A DNA stretch of 9,280 nucleotides. Source: an uncultured Porphyromonadaceae bacterium (GTDB lineage Bacteria > Bacteroidota > Bacteroidia > Bacteroidales > Paludibacteraceae). The position numbers were made by a program, and so were the translations under genes. Where the stretch lies: positions 1-9,280 of the forward strand of contig CALEJM010000113.1 of the NCBI GenBank assembly GCA_937898265.1, given 5' to 3'. Below the pieces are notes generated by a model, which was not told the origin of the DNA, did not search any database, and saw nothing but the letters and a program-made list of their open reading frames with translations. Below are positions 4,172 to 9,280 of this stretch, one piece after another. Numbering within the stretch: position 1 is the first letter of the stretch; each line of letters starts with the position of its first letter.

Positions 4172-7072
4172 ATGAACCTCAAAAAAACACTCCTAACAGT
4201 AGCATTACTTGCTCCACTGTTTTTCCTGCAGTCATTTGCAGCGCCGGCTTATCCTCACCCTATCACGGTGACACAGCCTGACGGACAAACTCTTACCATC
4301 CAACTTCATGGCGACGAGCACTTCAGTTACGTCACCACAACCGATGGTTATCTTTTGAAACAAAACAACGCAGGCGCCTACGAATACGCCTACCTCAACG
4401 GCAGCAATATGATTGAAGCTGTTGGCGTAGTTGCCCACAACAACCGCACCTCAACTGAAGTGGCCGCCATCGAATCTATCAAGAAAAATCAGATGATTCC
4501 TGCAGTTGCCAAACAACTCCGCTCAAAAGCTGCAGCAGAGAGCGGCATGAACAAGCTCTCTCCAAACCCATTGAGAGGCACAGCAAAAGGTTTGGTTATC
4601 TTGGTTAACTTCAGCGACCTTTCATTCACCATTCAAAACCCACAACAAGCTTGGACTCAGATGCTCAACCAACCTGGCTACTCAAGAAACGGTGGCACAG
4701 GCTGCGCTTCTGAATACTACGCTGCCAGCTCAGACAGCCTCTTCACCCCAATCTTCGACGTATTCGGTCCTTATACCGTAAGTCAGCCAATGGCCTACTA
4801 CGGCGCACCAAAAGGTCAATCAAACGACTCAGAAGTTCGCCAACTCATTGCTGAGGCCTGTAACCTTGCTGATGCCGACGTCAACTTCGCCGACTACGAC
4901 ACCGACAACGACGGTAAAGTCGACAACGTTTTCGTATACTACGCTGGCCACAACCAAGCTGAAGGCGGCAGCGCCAACTCTATCTGGCCTCACCGCTCTA
5001 CCCTCATGAGCCCAACAGGCCTCCAACTCGACGGCAAATACGTGTACGACTACGCTTGTACTTCTGAGTTGAAACACTCAAGCGGTTCAACCATGTGCGG
5101 CATCGGTACTTTCTGCCACGAGTTCTCACACGTTCTCGGTTTGCCTGACCTCTACGACACCGACTACTCAAGCAGTCCAAACCTCAGCGCTTGGGACATC
5201 ATGTGCAGCGGTAACTACAACAACGGTGGTTGCACACCTCCAACCTACTCTGCTTACGAGCGTTTCTACCTCGGCTACCTCACCCCAGAGTTGCTCTCCG
5301 ACCCACGTCCAGCAACCCTCGAACCACTTGAGACTTCAAACAAAGCATATCTCATCTCTCCAACCAACCAACACAACCTCTCTGGTACCTCACCAAACCC
5401 ACAGCAGTTCTTCATCCTTGAGAACCGTCAAGAGCTCGGTTGGGATCGCATCGGCCTCCCAGGCACAGGCTTGTTGGTTACCCGCGTTGACTACAACTCA
5501 GCCGCTTGGAACAGCAACTCAGTAAACGACGTTGACGACCACCACCGCGTTACCATCATGGAAGCCTACAACAACGGTTATGCCGATGGCGGCGACACCT
5601 ATCCAGGTACTCACAACGTAAAACAATTCCAACCAACTCTTTGGGACGGCACATTGGTTGACGGCGCTGTTACAAGCATCACCAACCAAGGCGGCATCAT
5701 CACCTTCCTCTATCGTGGCGGTGGCGACGACTTCGCTAACGCAACCCTTGAAATCGACAGAACATTCTTCGAAACAGAGCAAGGCACCCCAACCAACGGC
5801 ACACCAGCAAGAGTAACAGGTAACAAACTCTACGAAAACCTCGTTATCTCTTTCTCCGACACCCGTCACTTCGAAATCAAACGCGAATCAGACAGCATCT
5901 GGAGCAAGAGCGTTTCCTTGACACCTGCTGCCGACTCAACCGTTAACGAGACCCTCTTGGTTCGCTACAACCCAACCAAGGCTTCTAACACCGAGTTCCA
6001 CACAACCTACTTCCAACTCCAAGGCTGTGACCTCCTCAAACGTATTGAGCTTAAAGGTCGTTCATCACAAAAGATGAATATCTTCCCACCTGTTGCCCTT
6101 GAAGCTACCAAAGTTTCTCCTTACGGCTTCCAAGTAAACTGGGAACCACAATCAAAAGCTTCTGGTTACTACGTTACTATCATTGCCAACGACGAGCAGA
6201 AGACCACCGAGGTTGAGAACTTCTCAACCATGAACAGTTCACTCACCGCAGGCTGGAGCGCAAACTTCAACACTTCAACTTCAAAGAACGTTCCTTCAAC
6301 TCCATACGCAGCACTCTTCACCAACGAGTACGACGTACTTACCACTTGCTACTACCCACAACCAATCACAGAAATTTCTTTCTGGATTCGTTCTGAGGAC
6401 GTAAAACAAGAAGGCAAATTCTATGTAGAGGCTCTCAACGAGAATGGTTGGGACAGCGTTGCTACCATCGATGTCAACAAAGCTCTCACCTCATCTCAAA
6501 CCAAGACCTTCACATTTAACGAGAGCGACAACTACCGTCGCTTCCGCTTCTCTGTTGACAGCGTCAACTCCAACGGTGTAGCATTCGACGACTTCAAAGC
6601 TAACTACAACGGCACAGCTGTTATCAACCGCGCTATCGTTTACGACGTTGACTCAGTTTCATTCAGCGACCTCACTCCAGCTACCGATTACGTCTATGTA
6701 ATCCAAGCCACCGAGCAAGATCCTCAAGGTAAATACGAGAACGTAACCGACTACTCAAACCGTATCGCAGTCACCACCTACGGTGAGACCGACGCAGCTG
6801 CCAACGACAAAAAGCACCGTTATATCACCGTGCGTTACGAAGACGGCACCCCAATCCTCTCCGTAAAACCACAAGACCTCTACGGCAAAGACGGTCAACC
6901 ACTCGACCTCTTCATCTTCACCGTCAACGGTCAGTTGTTGAAACGCATTCCTTCTTCAGAGTTCATCAGTAATCCAAGTTATATCCGAATTGAAGGACTC
7001 CCACAGAATTCCGTTTCAATCATCTCGATTGGCATAGGTCACAAGAACAAATTCGTCAAGATTGTTCAATAA
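4172..7072 (+). CDS. Secreted M6-family zinc metalloprotease with Fn3/jelly-roll and type IX sorting-like C-terminal domain
   Basis: This 966-residue protein is an immune-inhibitor-A-like (M6) peptidase. A signal peptide (residues 1 to about 23, ending QSFA-AP) precedes a propeptide-like region containing QPDGQTLTIQLHGDEHFSY. The catalytic domain (about 134-520) has a calcium-loop motif DTDNDGKVD (243-251), then the zinc site HEFSHVLGLPDLYD (His316, Glu317, His320, Asp326) and the Met-turn WDIMCSG (Met344). All expected catalytic residues are present. A fibronectin-III domain starts at about 638 (FPPVALEATKVSPYGFQVNWE), is interrupted by a cleaved-adhesin-like beta-sandwich (about 685-812), and resumes to about 870 (SNRIAVTTYGE). 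The last about 80 residues (LFIFTVNGQLLKRI to FVKIVQ) resemble a type IX secretion sorting domain, suggesting export to the surface or medium; this part is inference. It has its own promoter and a strong terminator. Codons are strongly biased (ten of ten prolines CCA between 5285 and 5640), hinting at high expression. Substrate unknown. Confidence 0.93.
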   Translation: MNLKKTLLTVALLAPLFFLQSFAAPAYPHPITVTQPDGQTLTIQLHGDEHFSYVTTTDGYLLKQNNAGAYEYAYLNGSNMIEAVGVVAHNNRTSTEVAAIESIKKNQMIPAVAKQLRSKAAAESGMNKLSPNPLRGTAKGLVILVNFSDLSFTIQNPQQAWTQMLNQPGYSRNGGTGCASEYYAASSDSLFTPIFDVFGPYTVSQPMAYYGAPKGQSNDSEVRQLIAEACNLADADVNFADYDTDNDGKVDNVFVYYAGHNQAEGGSANSIWPHRSTLMSPTGLQLDGKYVYDYACTSELKHSSGSTMCGIGTFCHEFSHVLGLPDLYDTDYSSSPNLSAWDIMCSGNYNNGGCTPPTYSAYERFYLGYLTPELLSDPRPATLEPLETSNKAYLISPTNQHNLSGTSPNPQQFFILENRQELGWDRIGLPGTGLLVTRVDYNSAAWNSNSVNDVDDHHRVTIMEAYNNGYADGGDTYPGTHNVKQFQPTLWDGTLVDGAVTSITNQGGIITFLYRGGGDDFANATLEIDRTFFETEQGTPTNGTPARVTGNKLYENLVISFSDTRHFEIKRESDSIWSKSVSLTPAADSTVNETLLVRYNPTKASNTEFHTTYFQLQGCDLLKRIELKGRSSQKMNIFPPVALEATKVSPYGFQVNWEPQSKASGYYVTIIANDEQKTTEVENFSTMNSSLTAGWSANFNTSTSKNVPSTPYAALFTNEYDVLTTCYYPQPITEISFWIRSEDVKQEGKFYVEALNENGWDSVATIDVNKALTSSQTKTFTFNESDNYRRFRFSVDSVNSNGVAFDDFKANYNGTAVINRAIVYDVDSVSFSDLTPATDYVYVIQATEQDPQGKYENVTDYSNRIAVTTYGETDAAANDKKHRYITVRYEDGTPILSVKPQDLYGKDGQPLDLFIFTVNGQLLKRIPSSEFISNPSYIRIEGLPQNSVSIISIGIGHKNKFVKIVQ

Positions 7073-7094
7073 TTCATCTCGAAACAATAAAACG

Positions 7095-7137
7095 ATAGGC
7101 TGCTTGAGCGATCAGGCAGCCTATTTTATTTTTTATT
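7095..7137 (+). terminator. Strong intrinsic terminator of the metalloprotease gene
   Basis: ATAGGCTGC (7095-7103) pairs perfectly with GCAGCCTAT (7116-7124). The stem continues through a U-G pair and TGA/TCA to a GCGA (GNRA) tetraloop at 7108-7111, 13 pairs in all. It is followed by TTTATTTTTTATT (7125-7137). It lies 22 bp after the stop codon. Confidence 0.93.
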
Positions 7138-7281
7138 GCGCACAATAAAGAATTGTACATATATATAAATAATATCTGCTGCCAAGTTGACATTTTTCCT
7201 ACTCCGAACAGCAAGTCAAAACAGAAGAAATCAAGTTGAAGTTTAAACCAAAAATAGTAGGCGAAATCCAAAGAAAAAGAG

Positions 7282-7289
7282 TATCTTTG
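7282..7289 (+). promoter_or_regulatory. -7 box of the glycosyltransferase promoter
   Basis: TATCTTTG followed by C matches the Bacteroidetes -7 box and lies 22 bp before the ATG at 7312. No TTG is found 19-21 bp upstream, so only the -7 element is called. The expected leader is about 15-20 nt. Confidence 0.6.
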
Positions 7290-7311
7290 CAAGGTATTAG
7301 ATTTCGGTAAA

Positions 7312-8766
7312 ATGGAAAATTGTATCAATTGCTTTCTCCCAGTAGTTTCGGTCGAGCACGCCAAGATTATGGTGGAGCGACTGCGTGGAGAGTCTATGCT
7401 CAACGAAGTATTCCTCCTCTCTACAACAGACTGTAAAGTAGATGGTTGCACAACAATTACAGTCAACGACTTTACCTCAACAGAAACACTTAGAGCCGTT
7501 GCGAAACATGCCACCACTACCTACTCGCTGTTGGTCACAAAACTGACCGACGTGATGCTTGGCAGCAATGCCCTGTGTCGTTTTCTGCAGATTGCCAATG
7601 ATACAGATGCAGAAGTGCTCTTTTCCGACTACTTCACAAGCAGCAACGGAGCCATCGCACTCCACCCTACCATCGACTACCAACGTGGCAGTCTGCGCGA
7701 CGACTTCGACTTCGGTTCCGTATGGTTTTTCCGCTCCGACCTCTTGAAAAACTACCTGCCAAAAGCAGCCACAGACTACACCTTTGCAGGCCTCTATGCT
7801 TTTCGTCTCCATTGGGGACACTTTGCCAAAGTCAACCATGTGAACGAACCACTTTACACTGAGATTGAGACAGACCTCAGAAAGAGCGGCGAGAAGCAGT
7901 TTGACTACCTCTTAGGCAAACACCGTGAGGCACAGATTGAGATGGAGAAGGCTTGCACCGAACACCTCAAGACTATCGGCGGTTGGCTGCCTGAGCGCAC
8001 CACTCCTGTGGTGTTTGAAGGCAATTTCCCTGTTGAAGCCTCCGTCATCATCCCTGTTCGCAACCGCGCCAAAACTATCACCGACGCGATTCGTTCCGTA
8101 TTGGCTCAAGAGACCAAGTTCGACTTCAACGTCATCGTTGTCGACAACCACTCCACCGATGGCACATCAGAAGCCATTGAAACACTGGCAAAAGAAAACA
8201 ACAAGGTAGTTCACCTCGTTCCAGAACGTAACGACCTCGGTATCGGTGGTTGTTGGAATCTCGGCGTCAACTCTGCAGTCTGCGGACGTTTTGCCGTTCA
8301 GTTGGATAGCGATGACGTCTACTCATCTCCTCAAACACTCCAACGCATAGTCGACGAGTTCCACAAACAGAAATGCGCCATGGTTATCGGCTCATACACT
8401 TTGACCGACGAGGACATGAATATCCTCCCTCCAGGACTCATCGACCACAAGGAATGGACCGACGACAACGGACACAACAACGCTCTCCGTGTAAATGGCC
8501 TTGGAGCTCCACGTGCCTTCTTTACACCAGTATTCCGAGCCATCCAAATGCCAAACACCAGTTATGGAGAAGACTACATGATGGGACTGAGCATCTGCCG
8601 CAACTACCGCATCGGTCGTATCTTCGACTCACTCTATTTCTGCCGTCGTTGGAGCGGCAACTCCGACGCTGCACTTACCACAGAACAAATCAATAGAAAC
8701 AATAAATATAAAGACTGGATCAGAACCAACGAACTTGAGGCACGCATTCGCATGAATCAAAAATAA
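7312..8766 (+). CDS. Two-domain glycosyltransferase, C-terminal family 2 (GT-A) domain
   Basis: The 484-residue protein has a canonical GT2 domain from about residue 242: ASVIIPVRNRAKTITDAIRSVLAQ, then VIVVDNHSTDGTSEAI, the nucleotide-sugar and metal site LDSDD (Asp332, Asp334, Asp335), and GEDYMMGL (Glu420-Asp421), where the catalytic base is expected. It would transfer a sugar from an activated donor at the cytoplasmic membrane face, for example for polysaccharide, glycolipid or glycoprotein synthesis; donor and acceptor cannot be told. The N-terminal 1-200 residues are not membrane segments and look like a second, degenerate GT-A domain (SLLVTKLTDVMLGSNALCRFLQIANDTDAEVLFSDYF), lacking a clear DxD. 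No transmembrane helix is seen. The gene follows the terminator of the protease and has its own -7 box; the next gene starts 34 bp after its stop, so the two could be cotranscribed. It is not surrounded by other glycan genes here. Confidence 0.9.
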   Translation: MENCINCFLPVVSVEHAKIMVERLRGESMLNEVFLLSTTDCKVDGCTTITVNDFTSTETLRAVAKHATTTYSLLVTKLTDVMLGSNALCRFLQIANDTDAEVLFSDYFTSSNGAIALHPTIDYQRGSLRDDFDFGSVWFFRSDLLKNYLPKAATDYTFAGLYAFRLHWGHFAKVNHVNEPLYTEIETDLRKSGEKQFDYLLGKHREAQIEMEKACTEHLKTIGGWLPERTTPVVFEGNFPVEASVIIPVRNRAKTITDAIRSVLAQETKFDFNVIVVDNHSTDGTSEAIETLAKENNKVVHLVPERNDLGIGGCWNLGVNSAVCGRFAVQLDSDDVYSSPQTLQRIVDEFHKQKCAMVIGSYTLTDEDMNILPPGLIDHKEWTDDNGHNNALRVNGLGAPRAFFTPVFRAIQMPNTSYGEDYMMGLSICRNYRIGRIFDSLYFCRRWSGNSDAALTTEQINRNNKYKDWIRTNELEARIRMNQK

Positions 8767-8800
8767 TCGTCAGTTTCAGTCTTCAAAAAGATAATTCGTT

Positions 8801-9280
8801 ATGAGCAAAAACAACACCCCAACACCTCACATTGAGGCTCAATACGGCGAAATTGCTGAGACCGTCATCATGGCAGGCGATCCACTGCGCGCCAAATTCA
8901 TGGCAGAGAAATATCTCACCGACGCCAAACTCTACAACCAAGTTCGTGGTATGCTCGGTTATACCGGCTACTACAACGGCAAACGCGTCTCCATTCAAGG
9001 TCATGGCATGGGCATCCCATCCATCGGCATCTACACCTACGAACTCTTCAACTTCTATGATGTAAAAAACATTATTAGAGTTGGTACAGCTGGTAGAGTA
9101 TGTGATGAATCATTTGACGAATCACTAGATGGTGTTATTAATAACGCAGCAGTACGTGATGAAGGAACAACAATTCATTACATTCCTGTAGAATATCCAG
9201 CAGTAGCTGATATTTCTTTAGTAAACGCTTTTTCTGCATCGTGTAAATGTTTAGGATATAAAGCACATATAGGTGTTGTT
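8801..9280 (+). CDS. Nucleoside phosphorylase, DeoD-like N-terminus joined to Udp-like sequence; right end cut by window
   Basis: The frame runs 160 codons from ATG 8801 to the edge without a stop. Residues 1 to about 96 fit DeoD purine nucleoside phosphorylase (splits purine nucleosides with phosphate, in salvage): [46 protein letters not shown] and IIRVGTAG. The phosphate-binding arginines Arg30, Arg49 and Arg93 correspond to Arg24, 43 and 87 of E. coli DeoD. Beyond that the DeoD continuation (DVVI...TDS) is absent. Instead [24 protein letters not shown] and the later [10 protein letters not shown] match uridine phosphorylase. The DNA also changes at about 9062: G+C falls from 121/240 to 75/220, and AGA, TTA and CTA codons appear that the first part lacks. 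The N-terminal half therefore reads as deoD of this genome and the C-terminal half as a foreign Udp-type gene, in frame. Assembly chimera or recombination are both possible; no symbol is given for the hybrid. No terminator separates it from the glycosyltransferase. Confidence 0.85.
   Translation, partial: MSKNNTPTPHIEAQYGEIAETVIMAGDPLRAKFMAEKYLTDAKLYNQVRGMLGYTGYYNGKRVSIQGHGMGIPSIGIYTYELFNFYDVKNIIRVGTAGRVCDESFDESLDGVINNAAVRDEGTTIHYIPVEYPAVADISLVNAFSASCKCLGYKAHIGVV
9059..9070. other. Probable chimera or recombination junction inside the nucleoside phosphorylase gene
   Basis: Codon style and protein family both switch here, at codons 87-90 (Asp-Val-Lys-Asn) just before the conserved IIRVGT block. 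Before it, codons such as ATC, CTC, GGC and TAC dominate; after it ATT, GTA, GAT, AGA and TTA. The reading frame is kept. The exact base cannot be fixed because the two families share this block. Confidence 0.65.

Noticed and set aside
7074..7517. Minus-strand 147-codon frame over the terminator and the glycosyltransferase start
   Set aside because: It crosses a strong terminator, a promoter box and the start of a motif-confirmed gene; no motif or signal is visible in it.
1..9280. CRISPR arrays, tRNA or rRNA genes, insertion sequences, toxin-antitoxin or phage defence genes
   Set aside because: I looked for direct repeats with spacers, cloverleaf-like segments, transposase motifs and paired small genes and saw none that could be supported.

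Overview
The window looks like chromosomal DNA of a Bacteroidales bacterium, most like Prevotella or a relative. The main support is five promoter-like sites with the Bacteroidetes -7 box TAnnTTTG, three of them with a TTG 19-20 bp upstream. There are also AT-rich leaders without Shine-Dalgarno sequences, a DUF748/AsmA-like envelope protein, a lipoprotein with acidic residues after the lipid cysteine, and a large M6 metalloprotease that ends in a type IX secretion-like C-terminal domain. The genus is inferred; no rRNA or other marker is present.

Layout. 1-1496 (minus) is the N-terminal 498 residues of a DUF748-family membrane-anchored protein that runs off the left edge. It is read from a divergent region (1497-1729) holding two tandem minus-strand promoters and the plus-strand promoter of nth. 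nth (1730-2389, plus) encodes endonuclease III with all catalytic and Fe-S residues, and its promoter sits so close to the ATG that the mRNA is probably leaderless. A two-gene unit follows: a small secreted probable outer-membrane beta-barrel (2493-3104) and a lipoprotein (3117-3959), closed by a hairpin terminator (3986-4036). Next is a single-gene unit for a 966-residue secreted M6 metalloprotease (4172-7072), with its own -7 box, a palindromic leader and a very strong terminator (7095-7137). A two-domain family 2 glycosyltransferase (7312-8766) follows, then, 34 bp later and without an intervening terminator, a nucleoside phosphorylase reading frame (8801 to the right edge).

The genes do not form one pathway. 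They are a mixture of envelope biogenesis (DUF748 protein, beta-barrel/lipoprotein pair, glycosyltransferase), secreted proteolysis (M6 protease), DNA repair (nth) and nucleoside salvage (phosphorylase).

The most unusual point is the last gene. Residues 1 to about 88 are a typical DeoD purine nucleoside phosphorylase in the codon style of the rest of the window. From about position 9062 the DNA becomes AT-rich (75 of 220 bases G+C after 9060, against 121 of 240 just before), and the protein becomes uridine-phosphorylase-like while staying in frame. This is either a chimeric assembly join or an intragenic recombinant. I found no CRISPR array, tRNA, rRNA, insertion sequence or clear defence system.
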